Part shown: positions 1-14,812 of the stretch, in pieces
Numbering within the stretch: the stretch's first letter is position 1
Layout: every line of letters begins with the position of its first letter
Assembly (NCBI GenBank): GCA_002104945.1
Contig: MCFH01000059.1
Coordinates: 186,001 to 250,000, forward strand
Reading direction: 5' to 3'
DNA from: Piromyces finnis
Taxonomy: Eukaryota > Neocallimastigomycota > Neocallimastigomycetes > Neocallimastigales > Neocallimastigaceae
Length of the DNA: 64,000 nt
Program-made: the position numbers and the translations under genes
The notes under the pieces: model-generated
What the model saw: only the letters and a program-made list of their open reading frames with translations
The model's database searches: none
Told to the model about the DNA's origin: nothing

Positions 1-2236
1 GGAATTCTACTGGTAAAGTAAAGAATACCACTAGACCAGGCCATGATACTACCAAAGACCTTTTGAATTAAACTAAGATTTGGATTGGCATTACAAATTC
101 TTTGTGGAGCTTCATGGAATGGATTGTCATTTTCTTCATTTTCCTTGATATAATAGTCAATTGCCTTGGCTTGAATTTGAAGAATAAATAAAGAAAAGAG
201 GGCAATGGTTTGAATAACGGTGGAAAGACCCTTTCCTTTCTTGGCTTTTCTTCCCTTTTTTCCTTTCTTTCCTTTCTTTCCCTTCTTCTTCTTCTTTTTG
301 ATAATGGAAGATTCACTACGATTAATACCACTTTCTTCTTCATCATTTTTGGTATCGAGACTTAATTGACTGGTAACCTTACTATCTTCATCAAGGGATT
401 CCTTACTTTCTTCGAGAGATTCCCTACTATCTTCGATTCCGTTATCTTTGATCTTGTCATCATCATCATCTTCTTCCTTTGGTTTAGCGATAATAACCTC
501 ACCTTGTTCTAATTCTTCTTCTTCTTCTTCTTCTTCTTGTTCTTCTGGTTCTACATGTTGTGATTGTTTTTGACTAACTTCATCTAACGTTTCATATTTT
601 GATTGACCTTCTTTTTCAACAACTTTTTCTTTTTCTTCTTCTAATTCAGGTTCTTCTACAGTTTTTGAATTTTCAGAGTTTGAAAAAGTAGAGTCAACCT
701 GAGTAGAATTTGTTGGATAGGAGGAGGAGGCAACAGCTTCAATACCTCTTGAATTAGAAGAGATAGATGCATCGACCTTTGGAGTAGTATCAACTGGATC
801 TGATGGAGGTTGAGTTGGAACCTTTTGAAAATCACTAAAGGTTTCATAGGAAATTTGAGAAAAAGGTTCATGACGTTTTTCATTATCCGTAGTTTCATTA
901 TCAATAGTTTTGATAATTAATGGATCATTTTCTGTTGGTTCATCTTCATCATCACTTTCAATCATGGATGGACCTTTATACATATATTTATAGTAAATAT
1001 ATTGACCAATAATAATAACTTCCATTAAGGCAAAGTAAATACCAACAACCTTTTGAATTGGGTATTGCTCGGTTAAAACAGTACCAATATAATTGGCTTT
1101 AGAACATAATAATAATATATATAAAAGGTATTTTATAAATAAAATGTTTACCAATTTTTATTTTTAATCCCTTTCTAGTAAATATAAAACTTTTTTTGAA
1201 TACACATACCAAAATCACCTAAGAACCAAATACCAATTAATAACAATGATAATCCTTCAGTTGTCTTTCTTTTATAGTTTTCATAGATTTGAGGATAAAA
1301 AGCTATTATATATATAAAGAAATACCCATTTAATATTTAATACTATTGTATAATTTTTTTTTGTTTTTTATTTTTTTTTTAAAAATTTTTTCCTTACCTA
1401 TGAAATAAAATAATATAGAAATTACTCCTGAATAATAACTAAATTTTTCAAGTGGAGTGTAAATACAATCCCCTGATAAAGGTAAAGGTAGGTTGGTTGA
1501 AATATTAAATATATATGAAAAAAAATATAAAATATAAAATATGTTAATATGTCAATATGTCAATAGTGGAATAAAAAAAATATCATTTTTGTCAATTTTA
1601 TGTATAAGAGGTTTATTAGGTTTATTACTATTTAAATAAGTATTATTTAAATAATAGTTGACACTTTTTTTTTTAAATTTAACATTAAAATTCCTCGGTT
1701 TAATTCATTCATTTCCATAGTGAAAAATAATAAAAATTAACAATATGAATGATGTATGTAAAGTATTTTTTTTTTAATACTTTATTCTATTGCATATAGG
1801 TTTCAATAATAATTTTTCCTTTATAAAATTTACTATTATTGATATACTTTTTTTTTTGTCCATATATTCATATAATATATATTTAATATTGGTAAATCAT
1901 TGTTGTTTTTATTTGTTATATATGTCCATTTTCATATTTGTTTTGCTAAATATCCATGTGAAATCTTTGTAGGAATAAAAAAAAAAACTCTCATAATAAA
2001 ACCCTCTTTTTATATAATAGTTTTTTCATTGCAATGAATGGGTACATTTAAATGAAAAAAAAAACCCAAAATATATATAATCTAAATATATTTATATATT
2101 GACAAAAAAGAAATAAATATTTTTAATTTTTTTTTTTTTTTTGATTTTTACCAAAAACGGAACCAATCCATTGAACATAACTGTATCCATTTTTTTCAGT
2201 TGGGTCACATACACAATCGACACCTAAAAAACCCAT
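1..2236 (-). CDS. PQ-loop vacuolar/lysosomal basic amino-acid transporter (Ypq1/PQLC2-like), 3' end outside window
   Basis: Four exons joined by GT-AG introns: 2236-2152, 1472-1398, 1302-1210 and 1096 to the left edge, where the frame is still open, so at least 449 residues are present. The start MGFLGVDCVCD is the only in-frame ATG. Residues about 54-62 read AFYPQIYEN followed by YKRKTTEGLSLLL, the first PQ-loop with its flanking membrane helix; the next exon ends in helices (VVGIYFALMEVIIIGQYIYY). A linker of roughly 260 residues, rich in Glu/Asp/Ser and then Lys/Gly, precedes the second half, and the window ends inside the second loop at TSRIP, where PQ is expected. The family exports Lys/Arg/His from vacuoles or lysosomes. 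The family call is firm; substrate and membrane are inferred from homology. The long acidic loop is typical of fungal members but unusually Glu-rich here. Confidence 0.9.
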
Positions 2237-4440
2237 GTTTTGATATTACTAATTTTTTTTCTAAAAAAAAGGTTGCTATTATAATTTATATATTGTTGTT
2301 ATTGTTGTTGTTTTTTTTTATATATTAAACCAATGTTTTTATACAAAAAAAAATAATGCTAGTAAAAGTAATTAGATAGGATTATTAACTTCTTGACATG
2401 AAAATATTAAATAATAAAAAAAATATTGTTAATACTATATTTGATTTCTTTTTTTTTCTTTTTCTTTTTCTTTTTCTTATTTAAATTTATTATTATTGCT
2501 ATTATTTCCGATTGTAATTGGGTAATTGGTTTTTAAAATACAAACTTGTTGAAATTTATAATTTATATTTTACTACAAATATATATTTTTTTTCTTATTC
2601 CTTTTTTTTTTTTTTTTATCTTTTTTTTTTTTTTACAATATTTATTATTATATTTATTTGTCAATAAGAATGAATTCTTTTTTTTTTTTATTTATTTTCT
2701 TTCTTTTTTTTTTGAAAAGGATTTATTCTTGTTGAATTATAAAAATAATAATTTATTTTTTTTTTTTTTTTGTAAAGAAGTTAAAACGAAATAAAAAAAA
2801 ATTTTTTTTTTGTATTTTTTTTTCTTTTTTGGCTAATAAAATTTTTGAAAGTTTTGCTTGGAAAATGGCAGTAAAATTTTTTTTTATTATACAAAATTGG
2901 TGTTATTTTAAAATAGTTTTTTTTTTCTAAAGTAAATATATTTTTATGTTTTAAATGAGAGGTTGTTGTTTATTTTTTTTTAAAAAAAAAAAAAAGTCTT
3001 TTTATTTCAACGTTTTTTCTTTTATTATTCTATAATTATAAAGGAAAAAAAATATAAAAAAAAAAAAATTTTTTTTATTATTATTAAATATTGTGTGTTG
3101 GAAATAGCGATATCCTTATCAAATCATTTTATTCAATATAACAAAAAAAAAAAGGATTTTTAATGCATTCATTCAAAAATAAAATTTATAAATAAAAAAA
3201 GAAAATGAAACACTTTTAAATCATTTACATTCAAATGGGATTACACCTTTATTAATGATGTAGCATGTGCTTTTTTTCCTTTTCTTATATAAAGAAACTT
3301 TTTTTAAAGCATTGAATTTAAATTGTTTTTAACAATAAAGTTCATGAGAAATGATTTGAAGATATTCTTAATCGTTTAATTAATTCAAATTGAAATTTAA
3401 ATGAAAAAAGTTTAATGCGTATAAAAAAAAAGTTTATTCCTAAATGAATTCGTTTAAAAAAAAATTAATGAAATAATTAATGAAATAATTAATGAAATAT
3501 AGTTTTTGTTTTATGGTTTCATTATTGTAGAAAAGAAAATATTTCATCAAATTGAATTGGTTTCTTTTTCTATTCGATAAAATAAAAAAAAAGTTTTCAC
3601 TTTTCTTTTTTACTGATAAAAAAAAAACTTATCTTTTTTTAAAAATAAAAAATTTTTATCAATAAACTTTAATTAATATTAAAAAAAACAATAGTACTGA
3701 ATGGACTCTTGAAATTTTATTGGTTAAACTTTACAAAAAATAAATAAATAAATGAATAAATAAATTTTGATATTTAAATAAATAACTACAAAGGAATGAG
3801 GAAAGTAGCAATACATAAAAAAAAAAAAGGTCAAAATACAATATTTAATAATTAATATGGACTAATAAAAAGAAGGAATAAAAAAATAAAGAATATAAAT
3901 ATTAATTTAAAATAGATTAAAAAAATTATTATCAACCATAGTATTAATTATTAACTAATACAATGTGACTTGACCCTATGAATTATCACTATTTTATATT
4001 TTATTAGGTGATAATGTATACGTATGTAAATAACTTAATGTATTAAACGGTAATGTAGAAGGCAATGAATGTAAAATGGATCATCCATTAAATCCACCTT
4101 AACTTTGATAAATAGTTTTTAAGAAAAAAAAAAGGTTCTTCTTTTAAATTAATAGTAATAATCATTAAGTTAAAAAAAAAAAAAAAAGTGGTATTGAAAA
4201 AAGTTTTAGTTTGACTTTCTGAAATCGACCTTTAAAACTATAGTGTATATATATTTTGTTGGTTGGTTGGTTGGTTGGCATTCAAGTAAACTGATTAAAA
4301 TAAATATTTTAAAAGCATTATATATGGATATTGAAGCTTTTTATTCAAATATACTAATGAATAATAAAACGTTTAAATTGATTAATTTTTTTTTTTGCTT
4401 TCAAGATAATTAATATTTTTTATAAATACAATATAGATAT

Positions 4441-4458
4441 ATTATTATTATTATTCTA

Positions 4459-4510
<52 letters not shown>

Positions 4511-4542
4511 TAATTATTATTATTCTAATTATTATTATTCTA

Positions 4543-4600
<58 letters not shown>

Positions 4601-4614
4601 CAATTATTATTATT
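4441..4614. repeat. (ATT)n microsatellite with CTA interruptions
   Basis: About 170 bases of ATT trinucleotides with a few interruptions of the form TTCTAATT or TTCCAATT. It lies 180 bases upstream of the GC-rich insert at 4797. There is no coding context. Confidence 0.9.
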
Positions 4615-4796
4615 TATTACAGAAATATATTCAGATTTTATTAAATGTAAACTATTGAAAAAATATATATATTATAAAAGTGAGACAAATGAGATTGGAA
4701 AAACTTTTTTTCTTACTATTTCATACTATTTACAATACATTATTAAATACATAACAAAATACATTATAGAAATTTTTTTTTTTGCAAAGAAATATC

Positions 4797-4959
4797 ACTA
4801 CCTGTCAAAGCTAAAGATACAGTATGACGACAAATCAGGAGGGTCACAACCACCTAGCAATAGGAATGAGCCAACGTTTCTCTAAGAACCACCATTGGGG
4901 CTAACTCTGATTGATGGGAGAAATGCACTCGGAAGTTAAAAAAAAAACTACCTGTCAAA
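4797..4959 (+). mobile_element. Candidate short non-autonomous retroposon with A-tail and 13-bp target-site duplication
   Basis: A 128-bp body (4810-4937) has about 45% G+C (58 of 128 bases) inside DNA of far lower G+C. It ends in nine or ten A's (4938-4946/7) and is bounded by a perfect 13-bp direct repeat, ACTACCTGTCAAA, at 4797-4809 and 4947-4959. A short RNA-like body, 3' A-tail and flanking duplication is the signature of LINE-type reverse transcription of a small RNA, either a SINE or a retrocopied structural RNA. I found no tRNA-type B box and could not match the body to 5S, U1, U2, U4, U5, U6 or SRP RNA by eye, so the source RNA is unknown. Confidence 0.5.
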
Positions 4960-7548
4960 TAATTTTAGTTTGAAAGAGTAGATTTTCCATTGAATATGTA
5001 AACATTTAGTAATTAGGTTTTAGTATTTCATTCCTTTCCGACGATCAAAATATTTTTTTTATTTCCTTGCCATTCCATATACTAAACTTTACTATATACT
5101 AAACATTCTTTAATTTGTTCGTATTGACAACCTCATTATTAGGTATTAGGTAATGAGATTATCATTATGGATCATACATTTACATTATTGTATTTACATT
5201 GAACGTAATGTTGTAGAGTAAAAAAAAGAATTTAAAAGGTCTATAAAAATTTTACTATCTAAAATAATATATCAAGTTTTTATTTAAAATTAAAATTATA
5301 TTAGAAAAAGTTAAAAGTGGTAAATTAATGAATAAAAAAAAATGTTGTTTTCCATTTTAAATTAAATATCCTTTTAAGAAAAATAGCTTTTTTTTTTTTT
5401 TTTAAAAAAAAAAAAGTATCAAATGAAAAAGGCATTAAAAAAAAAAATCTTTATTTTGTTATGCATCAATTAAAAAAAAATTTTTTTTATGCACAAATTG
5501 AAAAAAAAAATTTCATTAGTGGCGAGGGGGTTTTTTTTTTTTTTTTGTAAAAGTAATTAGTCATTCTTTAATTTTTTTTCTTTTTTTTTCAAAAAAAAAA
5601 CTGTCATTGTTTTAGTGTGTGTGCTATCATGGCATTAAATTACTTTACTAAAAAATAACATGGAGATGAGGTTTGAATCTTTTTTCTCTATTTTATTTCA
5701 TGAAATGATTAAATAATTAAAAATAGTTTAATTGTAAGTAGTAAATAGCTAATGTAGGTAGATACAACTACATTGATGAATTACTACTCATTACACTAAT
5801 TAAAAAAAAAGATAAACTTTTTTAAAAAGTGAATTTAGCCTTTTTTTTTTTTTTTTTCTATTTCAAATAAATAATATTACCAAAGATGGAAAAAATTATT
5901 TTTTAAATAATAAATTTAAAACATTGACATGATATATTAATAATATATTGAAATATATATTAAAAAAATTGTCAACTTTTATAAAGTAGACTTTTTCTCT
6001 TTTTTTTTAAAAAAAAATTCTTTTTGATTTTTTTAAATCAACTATTGATAATAATTCTATCTAGTAGGAAAAAAATGTAAAAGGGATTTACAAAGTCAGA
6101 AAAAAAAAAAAAAAAAGAAAAGAAAAAGAAAAATAGTTTAAAAAAGGGTAATGGTTGCTTTTTTTTTTTTATAGAACTTGAAAATGGAAGAAGAAAATGA
6201 AGGAAAGTATTAAAAAAAAAAAAAAAAAAATAGTATATATAGTTCAATTTAAATAGTTTATTACAGAAAAAAATAAAATAAAATAAAAAAAAAAAAGGGA
6301 GGAAGAGAAGAAAAAAGGAATTTATCTTGTTCATTTTTTATTTTTTTATTTTTTTTTTTTTATATAATACAGGATTTTTACCAACCGATACTTTAAAAGT
6401 TTTGTCAAAAAGAAAAGATTGAAAAAAAGGCGCTATTGATGTGATGCAAAAAAAAAAATTATATACAAACTTTTTATATATTTATAAAGCTTATAATGGA
6501 TAAAAACAACTTTTTTTTTTATACACACGCAAAAGTGACTTTTAATAAAAATAGAATTTTACTATTTTTATTTTATTACAAAACTTTTTTTTTTTTTACA
6601 ATTTATTTTAATTTTTTTAAGAGTTTTTTTTTTTTTTTTGGTGTGAATAGAATTGTTTGTTTTGGGTGGGGGATTTTTTTTTTTTTTAACTTTTTTTGAT
6701 ATTGGTGTGTAAAAGGAAAGAGAATGGTGGATTTAAAACTTTAGCATGTTTTAATCTCATCTTTTCAATTCCCCTTTTTCCATTTTTATTAGTGGTTACA
6801 ATGCCATGATGGTCATTCATCCTTTTAAAATATCATCATGGATTTAAAAAATGTTTTTTGATTTTCTATTTTTAAACATGATTTGGATACTTTTTTAGCA
6901 TCAAAATCATGTTTTTAATCTTTTTGTGATTCTATATTTTTTATAGAAATATATACTATAAATCAATATTTTCTGCTTTATGCTTACTTACTTTTTTTTT
7001 TTTTACTAATATTTATTATGGATATATTATATATTGTTTATAGATTTTAGTTTGTAGAATATTAAATAAATATGAAAGTTTTATAATTATGTGATTATTA
7101 ATTTATTATTTACTACTAATATAAATATTTATATAATGATAATAGTATACTATTCATTTCTTTTTTTTTTAAAAAAAAAAATAACGTTTATGAAAAAAAA
7201 AACAATAAAAAATATTTAAAAAAAATTATTCTTTAATAATTTTTTTAAATTTTTTTATTTGTGTGTGTGTGTGTTTTTTTTTACCGATATTCTTATATTA
7301 AACAAATAAAAAATTATACATAATTATGGATTAATTTTTTTTGTTATCACAAAAAAATTAGGTATACTTTATATATAACTTTTTTTATAAAATAATCTTT
7401 AATTTTCTCTTTCTTTTCTTTCGATGGGATATATTAAATATAATTTCATTGTTAATAATTAAAATATAATAATATTGTTGGATTTGATACCTATCTTACA
7501 CAGTATAGGTAATCACTCTATATCTATTAAAGTAATATATGGATAGAT

Positions 7549-9153
<1,605 letters not shown>

Positions 9154-12100
9154 TTTTGAAATATAATATATAGGTTTAATAAATTAATATCTATAAATAT
9201 TTTATATACAAAAATAATAAGTATATTGAGAAAATAGTTATAGGAAAATATATAAAATAATATTATTAGTTTTTGACGTTTTTTCTTTTTTCAACATTAA
9301 ATTTTTTTAAAAAATATATTTCTATTTATAATATTATTCTATAAGACATTACCTTTGTTTTGAAAAATTAAGTTATAGTTGTTTTAAAAAAGATAATAAC
9401 TTTTTTAAACAATAAATTCAATGGTTTTTTTTTTAATTATTTAATAGTGCTTTTTTTCTAAATAAAGTTTTTTTTTATTTGAAAATTTAGTTTTTATATA
9501 AAACCAAACTATTTTAAATAAAAAAAATATAAAATAGAATTAATAAAATATAATAAATTACTATTGTTAAAAAAAAAAAAAAAAAAACTTTTTTACTCTT
9601 TTTATATGTTTTTTTTTTTTTTTTTTTTTTAATTTGAGAAATTAATATATAATTTGGAAATAGATCAAAAAAATTTCGCAATTAATAATTAACAATAAAA
9701 ATTAAAAAAAAAAAAATTTTTATATCGATTTTTAATATTAAATTTAAATTAGTAATAAATTTTGTACTTTTTATTCAAATTCAATGATTAATCTTGAGGT
9801 TGAATAACGGGTATTAATGGTTTATTTCTTATATATAAATGGTTTTTTTATTTATTTATTTAAAAGATATTTTACACCAACTGTAATGATGATGATGCCT
9901 TTCCAAGCTTATTCTAACCTAAATAGGAAGGAATATCAAGTAATTTATTTATTTATTATTTTATTTATTCATTTATTTATTGGTGTTATTTTTACGATTG
10001 TTTTTTTTTCAGCTTTTGTTTTTCATGCCTTGAACAAATAATTTAATTCATAAAAATGAATTAGCCAATAAAAAAAAAGTTAATTCAATATACTATTAAA
10101 GATTATATTCTAATATATAATAATTATATATATTAATATATTTTAATTATAAATTCTTTTAATTACTATTTAATTATCAAATAATCCATCAATTATAATA
10201 ACATTGATTAATAATAGAACTATTAATATATTAAATAATAATAATATATATAATAAATTGATAAATATATTGAAAATTAAAACATAAATAAATTTATAAT
10301 ATATTTATTATATTAATCTATTTATACATGAAATGAAAGATAAAATATTTATATATACTATTAATATACGTAAACTATAATGTATTTTAATTAAAAAAAC
10401 TTTCATCTTTTATTTTTATATTTATTAATAATATATATAAATTAATATAATTATTATATATTCTTATTCAATTAAATATATTTATAATATAATTAATTCT
10501 ATCTTTTTTATACATCATCAATAATGAAATATTAAATATTACTATAAATATAAAATGTACAATTCTGTATCACATACAATATACTGTAATATATTAGGTT
10601 GAATTTAAAATGAATGAATTTCAATAGAATAGAATATAATCAAAGATATATAGAAAGTTATTAATAGAAATTTTACATTTACAAATTTTTTTTAGTAACT
10701 TTATTAGTTAATGAACATGACATGCCAACACAAGTTTTTGACATTATACAGAAATAATTTACCACCTATGGTAAATGATGGTAGAAGGGTTGTGGTATAT
10801 GAGGAGAAAAAGAGGTAAAAAGTGGCTTTATTCACCTTTCTCCAATTTTTTTATTCATAAAACTTGTCATGAATCAAATTATAATTAATAAAACATAATA
10901 GTATGTTAATAGTAAAAGGAATCAAAGTATAATTAATAATAATATGAATTTCGTGTAAAATTGATATTAATATTCTTTTTTTGAAAACTAAAAGAAAGAA
11001 ATGATTTTTTTTAATTAACAAAATGAATCGATAACTTTATTAACATTCTTCCCTTCAAAATATTCAAATTATTCTAGATATTCTAGGTAAGAAAAGCCAT
11101 TTTAATTTTTTTTTTTTTTTTTACATCTATATTTCTTTTTTAAAATTCTAGGCATTTATTTATTCTATTCACTTAGTTTACTATTAAACTATATTTATTA
11201 ATAAATGGTATTAAAGGGAAAATGTTCAAAAAAAACATAAAATAAGAAATACCATTAAATATTAAATTGATAATAGTGGAATGATCATGAACGTGTTTAT
11301 ACTCTATATTTTTTTTAATTACAATAACTATTTATTATATTTCAACTTTTATAAAATGTTGTTCTAAACTAATTACATTTGATTTATTACACCATTGATG
11401 TAATTTTTAATTTGATATTGCTTTCACAAAAAAATTACCCTTCAATTTCATTTACTCATTAACTGTTTAATTTTTTTAAACTACTTTGAAATCATTTAGT
11501 AAATTACTCTAACTAGTTAACAAGACCTAATTGTAGTAATAAATTAAAATGCTAGAGGAAATGAAACCATTTTTGACAGAATTAGAATTGTCAAAAAAAT
11601 AAACAGAAAAAAAAAAATAAATTAAAAAAAGTTTAATTTAATAAATTATCTACAAATTTAATTTTTAATACATTACATTAAATTACATTACATTAAAATT
11701 CAAATAAATTTTATTTTATAATAAAACAAAATGAATCTCCATTTTATTATAAATTAAGATTTAACTTTTTTTAAAAGAAAGTTTAATTATTTTAATAACT
11801 AATAAATAGTATTATTGATTTAAAAAAAAAAAAAAATGAAAGGTTTTGTATAATGAAATGGAAGGAATGAGCAGGAATGAGAATGTATAACAATTATGAA
11901 TTATTAGTGAAAAGAAAAAAAAACTTGTTAAGGAAAACAATCCTAATTATTAAAAAAAAAAAAAAAGAATAACCAAAGTTTTACAGAAAAAAAATTAAAA
12001 TAGTTCCCCACTAATAAATAAAAGATTAAAAATCAAATTAAAAACTAGTCATAAGATAGGTGGAAGGTATCAATAGATATTATATCATTTTTAATAAAGC

Positions 12101-14774
12101 ATTCTGTTAATGACATTTATAGCCTAAATTATTTAGATTCAAATTAACATTATTTTATGAATACATTAAAAAAAAGGACATTATCATTATCACATAATAA
12201 CCTTTTTTTTTTTTGAATTTATCATCTTTCAATTTTTAAACTTTTTTTTTCTACCCGTAAATTAATTTTTTTTTGCTTAAATAAGATTTTATATTAAAAA
12301 TAAATAAAAATTATTTAAGATTATATATTACAATATATTATGTCGTATATTACAAAAATTGGCATGACAAAAAAGTAGTTAATTTTTTTTTCCTAAATAA
12401 TAAAAAATTATTAATATATTACAATTATAATTTTATAGTATATTATAATGTATTCTATTATAATAAGTGGAAATCATCAACAAATATATTCCATTCTATT
12501 ATAAAATAAAGTTTATTATTCAAAAGAATAAGAAGATGTGACTTGAACATTAAGGTGAAACTTTAACCATAAAAAAAATTGGGTGTTGGTTAAATCGAAT
12601 AAAAAAAATAAATCCTTTGAAGAAAGAGAAAATGAGTGTGAGGATTGGCCTACTCTATAAGGTTATTCCTTTTTCCTTTATTTATATTATAATATCCGTT
12701 TTTGTGCTTAATAAAAGTTTATTTAATAATAAAATGTTTAAAAAAAAAGGAACCACTCTCATTTATTTATAACCTGAATTAAGGCTGAATGAAATAATTT
12801 AATAGGATTTAAAATGTTGACCATTCAATGAATAGGATATAAGAACAAAAGAAAAAGTAAACGCATGGAACAGACAAGCTAGTAAAAATAAAACTAGAAA
12901 ATATAAATGATGATGATATAGAAATAAAACATTTCTTTAAAAAAAAAGAGTAAATTTTTTATTTGTATTCAATATTAATTTTATGATTTATTATTGTCTT
13001 TCTTTTCAATATCCTCATCATACTAATGCAATCATTTAATGAAAATCTCCATCTATGATAAATAAAAAAAAAAACTTATCAAAAAAAAAAACTTTACCAA
13101 ATCGATCTTGAGGTTTGATTTATTCAAGGGAAAAAAATTAGTCTATTTTAAAATATTTAAATCAAGATGTAATTTATTATTTTATATAAACAATGTTTTT
13201 TTTTTTTTTTTTAACTTTCATCTGTTGATTTGATAACTTTAAAAAAAGTTTTTTTTTTAAAAAAAAATACAGAAATTAAAATCTTTTTTAATAGTTTAAA
13301 TGTTACCTATTCATATATACTCTTTACCTATAATAATACTATAAAATAAAAATATTCAAAATGGTAAAGTTCTCATTAGGCAGATTAAAAGATAAATGCA
13401 CGTTTTTGTATTGATGTCATTTTAATTCCTCAAACAATGAAAAGAATAAATACTTTTTTAATTAAAAACTCACTGCCAATTTGTGGAATGGAAATTTTAA
13501 TAATAGATTAATATATTACAATATATTACAATATATATTCTAATTTATTTCTATTAAATAAAAAAGGTGTGGATAAGTTTAAAAATTATTTTTTATATTG
13601 TAATAATAAAAATTATCCTTTATGAATGGATGATTATTAAAAGACAATCACAGGTAAAAAAAAAAAGTAATAGTAATAGTAATGGTGTATATATAATTCT
13701 ATTGGATTTTTATAAAACTTTTTTATTTTCTCTATAAGAGTGTTCTTTTTATCAATTTATGTTGATACCTACTCTTACGTTTTACTACATTATTTTATAA
13801 TATAGAAAAAAAATGTAATAAAAATTATAGCAACAATCTAAAACAATTTTTTAAAAAGTAAAAAAGGAAATATTCTTATTTTAGATAATATCATTCAAAA
13901 TGGGTAAAAAGTCTTATAAAATATTATTGACAATAACAATTTTATACATTATAAAACTTTTTTTTTTGCTATTCTCTTCTAGTAACAAAGAAAACAACAA
14001 CAACGGTAGAAATATAAATTAAATAATGTAAAATAAAAAGCGCGAATCATTTTCAAAATTTTTTAATTTTTAATAAATAATTAAAACGAATAATAAATAA
14101 TCTTCAACATCCATAATGTACATAATAATAAAAAAAGCACCAAATACCTAATAAGAAAAAAAAAACAATACTAGTACAGTATAAACAACAATACTAGTAT
14201 ACCTTTTTTTGATTTTTTAAACTATTAAAAAATTAACTTTATTAGGGTAAAAGTAAAATTTATGTGATAAAATCCATATTATATTATTAATAATGGGGGA
14301 GGGAATAAGAAACAATTCTCCGCCGTTACTTGGGTGATATTCATTTTATTTATTTTTTTTTTACTACCAGTAAATGAATTGATAAACAAATAAAAATGGG
14401 AAGGAATAGGAATACTTTATTAAATAATAATTATTTAATAATTTATGCATTTATTATATATTATTGTTGTATACAAAAAAGGTTTATTTTTTAATTCATT
14501 TTAACCATTCTTTAATGATTTCCAATGACGTCATGTCATATGCAATTAAAGTGGAAACAATACTATTACAACTAATACTAATATTAATACTAATACTACT
14601 ACTACTACTACTAATACTAATACTAATACTAATACTAATACTAATACTAATACTAATACAATACTAATACTAATATTAATACTAATACTAATACTAATAC
14701 TAATACTAATACTAATACTAATACAATACTAATACTAATACTAATACTAATACTAATACTAATACTAATACTAA

Positions 14775-14812
<38 letters not shown>

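Larger units (their letters stand above)
2237..7548. other. 5.3-kb intergenic region, AT-rich
   Basis: No coding exon could be supported on either strand. It holds homopolymer A/T runs, a GGTT microsatellite near 4258-4278, a long ATT array and one GC-rich insert bounded by direct repeats, both listed separately. Open frames here consist of Phe/Ile/Leu/Lys runs from poly-T and poly-A and do not look like protein. Confidence 0.7.

Noticed and set aside
68-904. Lys/Arg-rich and Leu/Ile-rich minus-strand frames at the left edge
   Set aside because: They lie out of phase with the PQ-loop transporter exon that reads through the whole stretch.
2546-2794. 82-codon plus-strand frame
   Set aside because: Almost only Phe, Leu and Ile from T runs.
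6038-6699. Frames with poly-Phe and poly-Lys
   Set aside because: Arise from T and A homopolymers in spacer DNA.
9817-10041. 74-codon plus-strand frame
   Set aside because: Hydrophobic low-complexity sequence from TTTA repeats without homology or splice context.
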